DNA of 64,000 bases from Antrihabitans auranticaus (GTDB lineage: Bacteria > Actinomycetota > Actinomycetes > Mycobacteriales > Mycobacteriaceae): the NCBI RefSeq assembly GCF_016481275.1, contig NZ_JAEMNW010000006.1, positions 124,001 to 188,000 on the forward strand, in the 5' to 3' direction. Positions 44,225-52,679 of the stretch are shown in pieces. The translations under genes were made by a program, and so were the position numbers. Position 1 is the stretch's first letter. Each line of letters begins with the position of its first letter. Below the pieces are notes generated by a model. That model had not been told where the DNA came from, searched no databases, and saw only the letters and a list, made by a program, of their open reading frames with translations.

Positions 44225-44317
44225 ATCAGGTATGTGCACAGCTGCAAGACGACTAGTCGAAGATTTAACTGTCGCTAACCACCATTTGTGACGAGCTTCA
44301 CACTACGGTGGTGTGCT

Positions 44318-45691
44318 ATGAAGCGGAATAAGCACCTCGACGGCGTCCTCGCTCCCGCCTACACCGGTCGGCTCGACACCGAACCTGTTCCCGCATTACG
44401 ACTTCCGAGGTCGGAGATGCACCCGGATATCGCGTATCGGTACATCCACGACGAGTTGATGCTGGATGGCAGCTCGCGTCTGAACCTCGCGACTTTCGTG
44501 ACCACCTGGATGGAACCGCAAGCGGCACAGTTGATGGCCGAGACGTTCGACAAGAACATGATCGACAAGGACGAATACCCGGCGACGGCGGCCATCGAGG
44601 AGCGGTGCGTCAACATGGTCGCCGACCTGTTCCACGCTCCCGAGCTCGATCCGACGGACTCCTCGTCCGCTACCGGCGTCTCGACGATCGGCTCCAGCGA
44701 GGCAGTCATGCTCGCCGGCCTCGCACTCAAATGGCGCTGGCGTGAAGGCAAGACCGGCGACACGTCGAGGCCGAACCTGGTGATGGGCAGCAACGTTCAG
44801 GTGGTGTGGGAGAAATTCTGCAAGTACTTCGACGTCGAGGCCAAGTACCTGCCGATGACGCCCGACCGTTACGTCATCACGCCCGAGCAGGTTCGGGAAG
44901 CAGTGGACGAGAACACAATCGGCGTTGTCGCCATCCTCGGCACGACCTATACGGGTGAGTTGGAGCCCGTCAAGGAAATCGCCGACACCCTCGATGAGAT
45001 CGCCGCATCCGGCGGACCGGACGTGCCGATGCATGTCGACGCGGCGAGCGGCGGCTTCGTCGTGCCATTCCTGCATCCCGGCCTGGCGTGGGACTTCCGC
45101 GTGCCGCGCGTTGCCTCCATCAACGTGAGCGGACACAAGTACGGGCTCACCTATCCGGGCATCGGCTTCGTCATCTGGCGCGGAAAGAGCGATCTGCCAG
45201 AGGATCTGGTGTTCCGCGTCAACTACCTCGGCGGCGACATGCCGACCTTCACCCTCAACTTCTCCCGGCCCGGAAATCAGGTCGTCGGGCAGTATTACAA
45301 CTTCCTGCGCCTCGGTCGCGAAGGCTACAAAACGATCATGGAAACCCTGCGGGACACCGCAGTTCGCATGACCGAACGGATCTGTACCTGCCCCGAGATC
45401 GAAGTCATCACCGACGGATCGGCCATCCCCGTTGTGACGTTGAAACTCAAAGGCGATCCCGGGTTCACCGTGTTCGACGTCTCCCACGAACTCCGCGCGG
45501 GCGGCTGGCAGGTGCCTGCCTACACGATGCCCGCCGACGCCGAGGCTGTGTCAGTCCTGAGAATCGTTGTGCGGGAAGGTTTCAGCGCCGACCTGGGCAG
45601 ACACCTCGCCGACGCCATCATCGAAGTGATCACCACACTGCGTGAGCGAGGCACCATCGGGCACGCCGAGGAGCAGCACTTTGCCCACTAG
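44318..45691 (+). CDS. gadB: Glutamate decarboxylase
   Basis: 457 residues, normal for GadA/B. PLP Lys is in INVSGHKYGLTYPG (about 280), with the HVDAASGGFVVPF aspartate site and an N-terminal EMHPDIAYRYIHDELML typical of bacterial GAD. It converts glutamate to GABA and consumes a proton. The C-terminus ends in HAEEQHFAH, resembling the pH-responsive tail of E. coli GadB. There is no adjacent gadC antiporter. It is divergent from sigL; TACGGT 8 bases before the ATG may be a leaderless -10 box. Confidence 0.95.
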   Translation: MKRNKHLDGVLAPAYTGRLDTEPVPALRLPRSEMHPDIAYRYIHDELMLDGSSRLNLATFVTTWMEPQAAQLMAETFDKNMIDKDEYPATAAIEERCVNMVADLFHAPELDPTDSSSATGVSTIGSSEAVMLAGLALKWRWREGKTGDTSRPNLVMGSNVQVVWEKFCKYFDVEAKYLPMTPDRYVITPEQVREAVDENTIGVVAILGTTYTGELEPVKEIADTLDEIAASGGPDVPMHVDAASGGFVVPFLHPGLAWDFRVPRVASINVSGHKYGLTYPGIGFVIWRGKSDLPEDLVFRVNYLGGDMPTFTLNFSRPGNQVVGQYYNFLRLGREGYKTIMETLRDTAVRMTERICTCPEIEVITDGSAIPVVTLKLKGDPGFTVFDVSHELRAGGWQVPAYTMPADAEAVSVLRIVVREGFSADLGRHLADAIIEVITTLRERGTIGHAEEQHFAH

Positions 45692-45694
45692 GGA

Positions 45695-46318
45695 CTAGTT
45701 GCGCTCGACGTCGATGGGATGTGTTGCGAGCATCGCCAACGGGAGGGGTTGGCGACGCAACACGTTCGCCCACACGTCGACCCTTGGCGGCCCGATGAGG
45801 TCGGTCGCGAGGGCCGACAGCACCATCCAGTCGTTGCGTTCGAGTTCGCCTTCGAGCTGACCGAAGGTCCAGCCCGAGTAACCGGCGAAGATGCGGACGC
45901 CCTCGACGAGCGGGCGGATCTGCTCGGGATCGGAGTCGAGATCGACCATGGCGACGCGGCCGTCGACCCGGCGCAAGCCGGCCACATCGTCGATGTCGAC
46001 GCCGACGCGGAGGGTCGCGAGACACAGCGCGGCGTCCCGTTTGACCGGGCCTCCGACGAACAGTGCTTTGGGCCGCGCGGCGAGGTTCGACCACTGCGGT
46101 AGAACGTTGTGGATCGCGGTGTCGCTCGGTCGATTGATGACGACGCCGAGACTGCCGGAATCGTTGTGTTCGATGACGTAGATGACCGTCCGGCGGAACG
46201 CCGGCTCCACGAGTTCGGTAGACGCTACAAGTAAGGTTCCAGGCCGTACGACGTGCTCAGCTTCGGGCTCGCGTTCACCCCGGGCAGTGCGGTCGTCGGG
46301 TTCCTCTCCGTGTGCCAC
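45695..46318 (-). CDS. YqgE/AlgH family protein (UPF0301)
   Basis: 207 residues. The family core starts PGTLLVASTELVEPAFRRTV and contains IYVIEHNDSGSLGVVINRPS, FVGGPVKRDAAL and FAGYSGWTFGQLEGELERND. Single-domain cytoplasmic protein conserved across bacteria, with no agreed biochemical role. GTG 46318 gives a charged N-terminal extension of about 25 residues compared with the core; a shorter start is possible. Convergent with gadB at 3 bp. Confidence 0.9.
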   Translation of the reverse strand: MAHGEEPDDRTARGEREPEAEHVVRPGTLLVASTELVEPAFRRTVIYVIEHNDSGSLGVVINRPSDTAIHNVLPQWSNLAARPKALFVGGPVKRDAALCLATLRVGVDIDDVAGLRRVDGRVAMVDLDSDPEQIRPLVEGVRIFAGYSGWTFGQLEGELERNDWMVLSALATDLIGPPRVDVWANVLRRQPLPLAMLATHPIDVERN

Positions 46319-46363
46319 GTTGACATCATCGCACCGTTACCTGAGTACTGTCCGCCAAGACGC

Positions 46364-47059
46364 TCAGTCGAAACCTATGGTTTCCAGAAGTATGTCCAGG
46401 TGGTGTGCGAAGAGGTCGTCTCGGTCGGTGAAAGTCCGCGGTCCGTACTGGTCGAAGACGTCGAAATTGATGGCGCCGAACAGCGCCGCCCACGCGAGTA
46501 CGCCGCGTGCGATCAGGGCGTCGGGCGCTGTGAGCGCGTATTCGGAACGGATTGCGTCGAAGTCTTTGCGAAGGGCCGCCGGTACCGGCACGGTATCGGG
46601 TACGGCAGTCCGGCCGGAGGCGTACGCGCGTTCGTACAGGCTGATCAGCGCAACGATCACTCGCGTGCCAGGGCCCGTCGTTTGGTCGGCCGGGGCGGCA
46701 TATCCGGGCACCGGACTGCCGAAGAGTAGGGCGTAGCGCGCGGGTTCACGCAGCGCCCACGTACGGACCGCAACGCCGATCGTCCGGAACTGTGCTCTGT
46801 AGTCGTAGTCCGCGATCGTCGCGAGGGCCGCGTCTACCTCGTCGCCGAGTTCGTTGTAGGCGTCGACGACCAGAAGTGTCAGCAATTCGTCGCGGTTGCG
46901 GACGTACCGGTAGACCGCTGACGACACCACGCCGAGATCGCGGGCGACAGCGCGGAGTGAGAGGGCGGCCGCGCCTTGTTGTGCGAGGTGTTCGCGGCCG
47001 ATTCGCAGGATGTCGTCCATCGTCTGCGCGCGGGCGCGATCGCGCGGAGTTCCGGTCAT
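46364..47059 (-). CDS. TetR family transcriptional regulator
   Basis: 231 residues. HTH region: ILRIGREHLAQQGAAALSLR, then LGVVSSAVYRYVRNRDELLT. The C-terminal ligand domain is of the TetR_C_13 type (ALREPARYALLFGSPVPGY). In-frame starts at 47071 and 47077 would add four to six residues. It is divergent from the NmrA-like gene, and two near-identical operator-like repeats lie in the gap, one overlapping a TTGACA -35 box of that gene. It is probably its repressor. Confidence 0.88.
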   Translation of the reverse strand: MTGTPRDRARAQTMDDILRIGREHLAQQGAAALSLRAVARDLGVVSSAVYRYVRNRDELLTLLVVDAYNELGDEVDAALATIADYDYRAQFRTIGVAVRTWALREPARYALLFGSPVPGYAAPADQTTGPGTRVIVALISLYERAYASGRTAVPDTVPVPAALRKDFDAIRSEYALTAPDALIARGVLAWAALFGAINFDVFDQYGPRTFTDRDDLFAHHLDILLETIGFD

Positions 47060-47100
47060 GGTGAACAGCATGCACACACTGGGAGAGCGGCGTCAACAAA

Positions 47101-47115
47101 AGTGAGCAGTGCTCT
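47101..47115. promoter_or_regulatory. TetR operator half-site 1, at the -35 box
   Basis: AGTGAGCAGTGCTCT contains the odd palindrome GAGCA-G-TGCTC and its last T begins TTGACA (47115-47120). It is an inverted repeat, with one mismatch, of 47157-47171. Confidence 0.6.
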
Positions 47116-47156
47116 TGACAAGGTGCTCGCGGAGGCGCAAGCTGTCATGCAAAGAG

Positions 47157-47171
47157 AGAGCACCGCTCACT
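47157..47171. promoter_or_regulatory. TetR operator half-site 2, before the NmrA-like start
   Basis: AGAGCACCGCTCACT, the reverse complement of site 1 except one base, 20 bp before ATG 47191. Confidence 0.6.
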
Positions 47172-47190
47172 AAAGAGACAGGAGATCACG

Positions 47191-48123
47191 ATGACTGCCA
47201 TTCACATCGTCAACGGCGCGGGCCAGGTAGGTACGACGGTTGCCGAACAGCTCGCAGCGGCGGGATATCAGGTCCGCGTGCTGACGCGATCGGGCAGCGG
47301 CCCCGAGCACCCGTTGATCGAACGTCGCAAGGTCGACGTGTCCAAGCCTGCGGAACTGGCCGCCGCCTTCGAGGGTGCGGTGGCCGTCTACCACTGCATT
47401 CACGGGTCTGCGTACACCGCCAAGGCGTGGCGCGCGGAACTGCCCGGCGCCGAGCAAGCCGTGCTGGCGGCTGCGGGAAAGGTCGGCGCAGTCGTCGTCT
47501 TCCCGGAGAGCCTGTACAGCTACGGCGAGGTCGACGGCCCGATGACCGAAGACACCCCCCGCTCGGCAACGCGCGGCAAGCTCGGTGTGCGCACCGAACT
47601 GTTGCGGGCCCGGGAGGAGTCGGAGACGAATACCGTCAGCGTCGCGGCGTCGGACTTCTTCGGTCCGCACGTGATGATGTCGCACGCCGGTGAACGCATG
47701 GTCCCCACAGTGCTGGCTGGCAAAAAGATGCGAGTCATCGGCAGTCTGGATCAGCCGCACTCGTTCACCTTCGTGCCCGACCTCGCGGCCGCGATGATCG
47801 CCGCAGCGCAAAATCCCGCGCTGTGGAACGGCTTCTACCACGCCCCGACCTCGGCGCCTGTGACTCAGCGCCAGCTCATCGAGGCGTACGCAGCGGCCGG
47901 TGGTGTGCCCGCCCCGAAGATGTCGGCCATCCCGGTCTGGGTGCTGAAGGCGACGGGGATCTTCTCGGTCGACGCCAGGGAACTCGCCGAGACGGCATAT
48001 CAATTCAGTCGGCCGTTCGTCGTCGATTCGGCGCGGAGTGAGCAGGTCCTGGGCCTGCGGCCGACACCGTTCGAGACGGCGGTCAAGACAACGGTCGACT
48101 GGTGGCGGGCGCGTCAAGATTGA
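47191..48123 (+). CDS. NAD(P)-dependent epimerase/NmrA-like protein
   Basis: 310 residues, an atypical extended SDR. It starts with the Rossmann motif IHIVNGAGQVGTTVAEQLA and has a YSYGEVDGP active-site-like segment near 115; the C-terminal part has TDVAFAM-like FVPDLAAAMIAAAQ. The substrate is unknown; relatives reduce quinones or sense NADP. A GACAGGAG ribosome site lies upstream. It is the likely target of the divergent TetR regulator. Confidence 0.85.
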   Translation: MTAIHIVNGAGQVGTTVAEQLAAAGYQVRVLTRSGSGPEHPLIERRKVDVSKPAELAAAFEGAVAVYHCIHGSAYTAKAWRAELPGAEQAVLAAAGKVGAVVVFPESLYSYGEVDGPMTEDTPRSATRGKLGVRTELLRAREESETNTVSVAASDFFGPHVMMSHAGERMVPTVLAGKKMRVIGSLDQPHSFTFVPDLAAAMIAAAQNPALWNGFYHAPTSAPVTQRQLIEAYAAAGGVPAPKMSAIPVWVLKATGIFSVDARELAETAYQFSRPFVVDSARSEQVLGLRPTPFETAVKTTVDWWRARQD

Positions 48124-48153
48124 GGAACGCGAGTTTGGGGCATCATCGACTCT

Positions 48154-49932
48154 GTGCGCGCAACCTTCCTCGCCGTGGTCGCTGCTCTGCTCCTTCTCGT
48201 GTCGCTTGTGACGGCATGTTCGCAAAACAACGGACCCGACGAACCGGCGACTGTTGCGCAGAAGTTCGCCGATGCCTTGAACAACGACGACGCGATTGCA
48301 GCGGCAGCACTGACGAGCGATCCGAGCGCTGCGCGAGCCGCGCTCTCGCAGATGTACGAGGGGCTCGGCAAAGAAGTCCAGTTCAGCGTCGCGGACACTG
48401 CCGACGATTCGGTCACCTTCGATGTCGTGTGGAAACTGGGCGAGAACGAACGCGGCTGGAAGTACAGCACCGACGCGAAGGCAGCGGACACCGACGAGGG
48501 TTGGCGGATCGAATGGAATCCGTTGGTCCTCGCTCCGTTCGAGGGCGGTAAGACGGGTGATCTCCGTTTCGTGCCGACGTTCCCGGAGCCTGCGAAAGTT
48601 CTCGACCGCGCCAACCGTGAGTTGCTCACTCAGCAGGCGGTGACGCTGGTCAACGTCGATTCGACTGCGGATCTCGCCGCCGTAGCCGGCCTGTTGGCGG
48701 CGCCAGCGCCGGGCGTGACGGCCGAGTCGTTGCGCGCGGACGTCGACGCGGCGCAGGGTCAGCCGGTCACGGCGGTGACGCTGCGCGAGCAGGATATAAA
48801 TCCGATCGCGGACGCGCTGGGCGCGATCCCGGGAGTGACCCTCGTCCGGCAGGCGCGGTTGCTCACGACCGATCGCGCGCTCTCGTCGCCGACGTTCGCC
48901 GGGGTGACCGAGCAGTGGCAGGAGGCGAACGCGGCGGCGCAGGGTTGGGAGGTCATGTCCCAGGCCCCGGATGGCAGCACCACCCGGTTGGTCGGTGAGG
49001 ACGCCAAGCCGACACCCGACATCTCGACCACGCTCGACATGGACTTCCAACTCGCTGCCGAGGCCGCGCTCGCGCCGGTGCAGACGCCGGCCGCCATCGT
49101 CGCGATCAAGCCGTCGACCGGCGGGGTGCTCGCCGTCGCGCAGAACGCGCAGGCCGACGGCCAAGGGCCGATCGCCCTGACCGGCCTCTACCCGCCGGGC
49201 TCCACGTTCAAAACCGTGACGACGGCAGCTGCGCTGCAGGCCGGTGGAGTCACGCCCGATACTGTGCTGCCCTGCCCGGCTTCGGCAAACATCGAAGGCC
49301 GGACGATCCCCAACGACGAAAACTTCGATCTCGGGCAGGTCCCGCTCCACGTCGCCTTCGCGCGGTCGTGCAACACGACGATGGGCAAGCTCGCCGCCGA
49401 ACTGCCGCCGGATGCGCTCACGAACGCCGCCGCTCAGCTCGGTTTGGGCATCGATTACGTGACGCCCGGGTTGACGATGGTGACGGGGAACGTCCCGGAG
49501 GCGGACTCGGCAGCGCAGCGCGTGGAGTCCGGGATCGGCCAGGGGAACGTGACCGCGTCGCCGTACGGGATGGCCCTCGTCGCTGCTTCGATCGCGAACA
49601 GCGGTGTGCGCCCGCCGATGCTGATCGAGGGGCAGCCGGGAACTGGCAACCGAACCGCAAATCCTTTGTCGGCAACCATCTTCGACCAGGTTCGGACGAT
49701 GATGCGCGAGACGGTCACCGACGGGACCGCGACCGTGTTGCGCGACATTCCGGACCTGCGCGGCAAGACCGGAACGGCCGAGCACGAGGGCGGTCCCGCG
49801 CATGGCTGGTTCATCGGAATCGATGGCGACGTGGCGTTCGCGGTGTTTGTTGCCGACGGGGACACGTCGGCGCCTGCGCTCGAGGCCGCCGGCAGGTTCT
49901 TGCGTCCCGTTCAGGCGCTTGTTCCACGTTAG
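48154..49932 (+). CDS. Lipoprotein penicillin-binding transpeptidase with NTF2-like domain (PBP-lipo type)
   Basis: 592 residues. Lipobox with Cys22 (LVTAC), then an NTF2-like MecA_N domain (about 30-140), a dimerization region (about 145-240) and the transpeptidase domain. Catalytic motifs are complete: STFK (350-353), SCN (405-407) and KTG (538-540). It corresponds to Rv2864c-like PBPs of mycobacteria and cross-links peptidoglycan on the outer membrane face. A tandem paralogue that has lost these motifs follows after 94 bp. Confidence 0.93.
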   Translation: MRATFLAVVAALLLLVSLVTACSQNNGPDEPATVAQKFADALNNDDAIAAAALTSDPSAARAALSQMYEGLGKEVQFSVADTADDSVTFDVVWKLGENERGWKYSTDAKAADTDEGWRIEWNPLVLAPFEGGKTGDLRFVPTFPEPAKVLDRANRELLTQQAVTLVNVDSTADLAAVAGLLAAPAPGVTAESLRADVDAAQGQPVTAVTLREQDINPIADALGAIPGVTLVRQARLLTTDRALSSPTFAGVTEQWQEANAAAQGWEVMSQAPDGSTTRLVGEDAKPTPDISTTLDMDFQLAAEAALAPVQTPAAIVAIKPSTGGVLAVAQNAQADGQGPIALTGLYPPGSTFKTVTTAAALQAGGVTPDTVLPCPASANIEGRTIPNDENFDLGQVPLHVAFARSCNTTMGKLAAELPPDALTNAAAQLGLGIDYVTPGLTMVTGNVPEADSAAQRVESGIGQGNVTASPYGMALVAASIANSGVRPPMLIEGQPGTGNRTANPLSATIFDQVRTMMRETVTDGTATVLRDIPDLRGKTGTAEHEGGPAHGWFIGIDGDVAFAVFVADGDTSAPALEAAGRFLRPVQALVPR

Positions 49933-49989
49933 GCGGGTGCGTTTAAAGTGTTTGTGTCAATAATGTGATGCCATCTTGCAGAGTGTGTG

Positions 49990-50009
49990 CTTGTTACTAG
50001 TGTGACAAG
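49990..50009. promoter_or_regulatory. Short inverted repeat in AT-rich gap before the pseudo-PBP gene
   Basis: CTTGT (49990-49994) and ACAAG (50005-50009) flank ACTAGTGTG, 17 bp upstream of ATG 50027. The gap is more AT-rich than its surroundings and probably contains a promoter. Confidence 0.35.
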
Positions 50010-50026
50010 AGTGGAGATTGTGACGT

Positions 50027-51670
50027 ATGGGGATACCGGAATCTCGACGTGTACGAGTTAGCAGCGCGATTGCAATCGGAGTGGTCGGCTCCTTGATTGC
50101 GGTCCTGGGTTCCTGCGCGCTCGGCGATAGAGCCGACGACGCGGAGGCCCTGGTCGAACACTTCACGGAGTCGCTCGACGACCAAGACGTCGGCGGTGCC
50201 GCATCCCTGACCTCGTATCCGAACGCCGCCTCGGCATCCATCCAGCAAATGTTCGATGGCCTGCATCCGCAGGATGTCGACTACAAGCTGAGCCAGTTCA
50301 TCACCCTCGACGACGAGTCGGGCTTCTTCAGCCTCGATGTCGCCTGGGACTTCGGCAAAGAGCGCAAGTGGGAGTACAACGTTCAGGGCAGCGTGCGCAA
50401 GCTCGCGGTCGGCTGGCGGATCCAGTGGGATCCATCTGTTGTCGTTCCGGATCTTGGGCACGGCCGCACGGTGAACTTCGTCCGGACCGACGCACCACCG
50501 CCGCGAGTGCTCAACAGCGCCGGTGAAGATTTGATGACCGAACAGGCCATCAACGCCGTCACGCTCGATCCGGCAAGAATGCCGGACCCCGTCGCGACCA
50601 CCACTGCCGTATCCAAAGCGATCGAATCGGTTGCGCCACTGATCACGTCGCAGACTTTGATGCAGGAACTCGTCGTCGCGCAGGGTCAGCCGATTACTGC
50701 CGTCAGATTGCGTGACGCCGACTTCGAGATTCTGGAGCCCGACCTCACACCGATCCCCGGCGTGGTCGTCGAGAAGGAGCAGAAGCTGATCTCTGCCGAT
50801 CGCCGCATCGTCTCGCCGATGCTCGACGCGGTTCGTAATGTGTGGCAAGCGAATCGGGATGCGACGGCCGGCTGGGCAGTGCAATTACTGCAGCCCGGTC
50901 AAGCCCCGACGCAGCTCGCGGGATTCCAGGGGCCGGCCGGACCCGATGTGCAGACGACGCTGGATGCAAACCTGCAGCTCGCCGCCGAAGACGCGGTAGT
51001 CAGCGTCGGCACGCCTGCGGCGATCGTCGCACTGTCACCGTCCAGCGGCGGCATTCTCGCGGTCGCGCAGAACAGCTACGCAAACGACGAAGGCCCGATC
51101 GCGTTCACGGATGCGTACCCGGCGGGCTCCGGCATAGACACCTTCAAGCAAGCGGCTGCACTCGAGCAGCGGGTGCCTGTCGGGGAGGTCAAGGCAGACG
51201 ACGCGCTGGATCTGGCCGGCAGGTTGGGACTCGGCGTCGACTACTCGATCCCGGGACTAGAGGAAGTGACCGCGAACAATCCTCAACTCGGCGGCTCGGG
51301 CAAGTTGGCGGCAACGCCGTTCGGAATGGCGGTCGTTGCGGCATCCATCGCACGCGGTGGGCTTGCGATGCCGATGATCACGGTCGGTCAACCGGCAACG
51401 ACGCCGACGCAGATGGCGCCGCTTCGCCCGGACGTCATCGACCGGTTGCGCGTGCTCATGCGTGAGGGAGTGGCGCGGCCGGAGGCCGAGAGCCTGCGTC
51501 AGTTCCCGGACGTCGCAGGCATTCCGATGTCGGCAGGCGACGACCAATGGTTCATTGCGACGAAGGGCGACCTCGCGTTCGCGGTGTTCATCAAGGACGC
51601 CGACGGCGCAGATCAAGCCGCGAAGATGGCGTCGCGGCTCCTGCGGGCGATGGCTCGCCCGCAGGCTTAG
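50027..51670 (+). CDS. Catalytically dead PBP-lipo paralogue (pseudo-transpeptidase lipoprotein)
   Basis: 547 residues with the same domain order as the preceding PBP: lipobox Cys30 (VLGSC), NTF2-like domain, dimerization region, transpeptidase fold. The active site is gone. The YPPGSTFK segment has become YPAGSGIDTFK, so the SxxK spacing is lost. About 46 residues that carry SxN are missing after residue 380, and KTG is replaced (DVAGIPMSAGDDQWFI). The frame is open throughout and flanking blocks (LGLGVDYSIPGL, PFGMAVVAASIA) are conserved, so it looks maintained and not decaying. A structural or regulatory role for the active PBP is inferred. The 3' end overlaps the convergent DUF3054 gene by 80 bp. 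Confidence 0.9.
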   Translation: MGIPESRRVRVSSAIAIGVVGSLIAVLGSCALGDRADDAEALVEHFTESLDDQDVGGAASLTSYPNAASASIQQMFDGLHPQDVDYKLSQFITLDDESGFFSLDVAWDFGKERKWEYNVQGSVRKLAVGWRIQWDPSVVVPDLGHGRTVNFVRTDAPPPRVLNSAGEDLMTEQAINAVTLDPARMPDPVATTTAVSKAIESVAPLITSQTLMQELVVAQGQPITAVRLRDADFEILEPDLTPIPGVVVEKEQKLISADRRIVSPMLDAVRNVWQANRDATAGWAVQLLQPGQAPTQLAGFQGPAGPDVQTTLDANLQLAAEDAVVSVGTPAAIVALSPSSGGILAVAQNSYANDEGPIAFTDAYPAGSGIDTFKQAAALEQRVPVGEVKADDALDLAGRLGLGVDYSIPGLEEVTANNPQLGGSGKLAATPFGMAVVAASIARGGLAMPMITVGQPATTPTQMAPLRPDVIDRLRVLMREGVARPEAESLRQFPDVAGIPMSAGDDQWFIATKGDLAFAVFIKDADGADQAAKMASRLLRAMARPQA

Positions 51671-52025
51671 CGATTCTGAGTCGAATCGCGCGCCAGCCGA
51701 GCAGGAAGATTGCAAGGACGGTGCCGGCGACGATGATGAAACTGAACGCGGTGCCCTGACCGCTCACCACGCGTAACAACATGCCGACCACCAGGGTCGA
51801 GAGCCAGACGAAAACGCCTGTGGGAAAGATACTTCCAGCGTCGAACTTGTCCCTGTAAAACGTCCGCGTCGCGACCCAACCGACCGCGAGACCGCCCAGG
51901 AATGGCCAGGCGGTCTCGAGTAGGCCGGTGATGGAACCTGCCTCGGCGTGGCTTCGCCTGCCGATCAAGCAAAACACGACGACGAGAACGACGTCGACAG
52001 ACAACGCGGCAAGGTTCCTCTTCAT
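51591..52025 (-). CDS. DUF3054 membrane protein
   Basis: 144 residues. Four helices: LAALSVDVVLVVVFCLIG, the region around WPFLGGLAVGWVATRTFY, FPTGVFVWLSTLVVGMLLR and AFSFIIVAGTVLAIFLLGWR. These match the actinobacterial DUF3054 family. The last 25 residues are Arg/Pro-rich and encoded opposite the end of the pseudo-PBP gene. Function unknown. Confidence 0.85.
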   Translation of the reverse strand: MKRNLAALSVDVVLVVVFCLIGRRSHAEAGSITGLLETAWPFLGGLAVGWVATRTFYRDKFDAGSIFPTGVFVWLSTLVVGMLLRVVSGQGTAFSFIIVAGTVLAIFLLGWRAIRLRIAKPAGEPSPAGAATPSSRLDLRRRRP

Positions 52026-52035
52026 GCAACCGAGG

Positions 52036-52584
52036 TTAGCCCTGGTAGGCGACCTCGATCTCGAGGGTCAGCGTGATCTTGTCGCCGACGACGGCGCCAC
52101 CGTTGGCGAGAGGCATGTCGATGGTGAGGCCGAAATCGCGGCGGTTGACGACGGTCTTGGCTTCGAAGCCCGCGACGGGTCCGTTGCCCATGCCCGGGTT
52201 CACGCCGAGGAACTCGACGTCGAGGGTGACGGACTTGGTGACGCCGTGGAAGGTGAAATCGCCGTCGACCTCGAAGTTGTCGCCGTTCACGCGGAAGCCG
52301 GTGGACTTGAAGGTGGCGGTCGGGAACTGCTCGGCGTGGAAGAAATCGGCCGTCTTCAGATGTGCGTCACGCTGCTCGTTGTCGGTGGTGACGGAGGCAA
52401 CCTGGATCTCGGCCTCTGCCGAAGCGGTGCCGTCTTCGTTGATGACGAGCGCGCCGGAGAAATCGGTGAAGCGGCCGCGGACCTTGCTGACCATGAGATG
52501 CCGTACGGAGAAGCCGACGGTCGAGTGCGAGGCGTCGATTGCCCAGGTGCCGGCGGTCAATCCTGTGGTGGTTGCTGTGGTCAT
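52036..52584 (-). CDS. YceI family protein
   Basis: 182 residues, no signal peptide, a lipocalin-like barrel. Conserved segments: GTWAIDASHSTVGFSVRHLM, RGRFTDFSGALV, RDAHLKTADFFHAEQFPTAT and FHGVTKSVTLDVEF. Cytoplasmic YceI proteins bind isoprenoid chains. Ten bp upstream of DUF3054 in the same direction. A 7-bp inverted repeat with a 15-base spacer lies just before its start. Confidence 0.93.
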   Translation of the reverse strand: MTTATTTGLTAGTWAIDASHSTVGFSVRHLMVSKVRGRFTDFSGALVINEDGTASAEAEIQVASVTTDNEQRDAHLKTADFFHAEQFPTATFKSTGFRVNGDNFEVDGDFTFHGVTKSVTLDVEFLGVNPGMGNGPVAGFEAKTVVNRRDFGLTIDMPLANGGAVVGDKITLTLEIEVAYQG

Positions 52585-52606
52585 TTCACGCGCTCCTGAG
52601 AAGTAG

Positions 52607-52635
52607 TTGATGTTTCAACGATCAATATACATCAA
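52607..52635. promoter_or_regulatory. Inverted repeat upstream of YceI gene
   Basis: TTGATGT (52607-52613) and ACATCAA (52629-52635) are perfect arms in AT-rich sequence 22 bp before the ATG; a likely repressor site (MarR-type spacing). Confidence 0.45.
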
Positions 52636-52679
52636 TCGGACTGCGGTCCGCTTTATTCCCTGGACCTATTTTGAGCGGG

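Noticed and set aside
47170-49803. 877-codon open frame on the minus strand
   Set aside because: It lies antisense to the NmrA-like and PBP-lipo genes, is arginine-rich with no recognizable domain, and is the usual high-GC antisense shadow.
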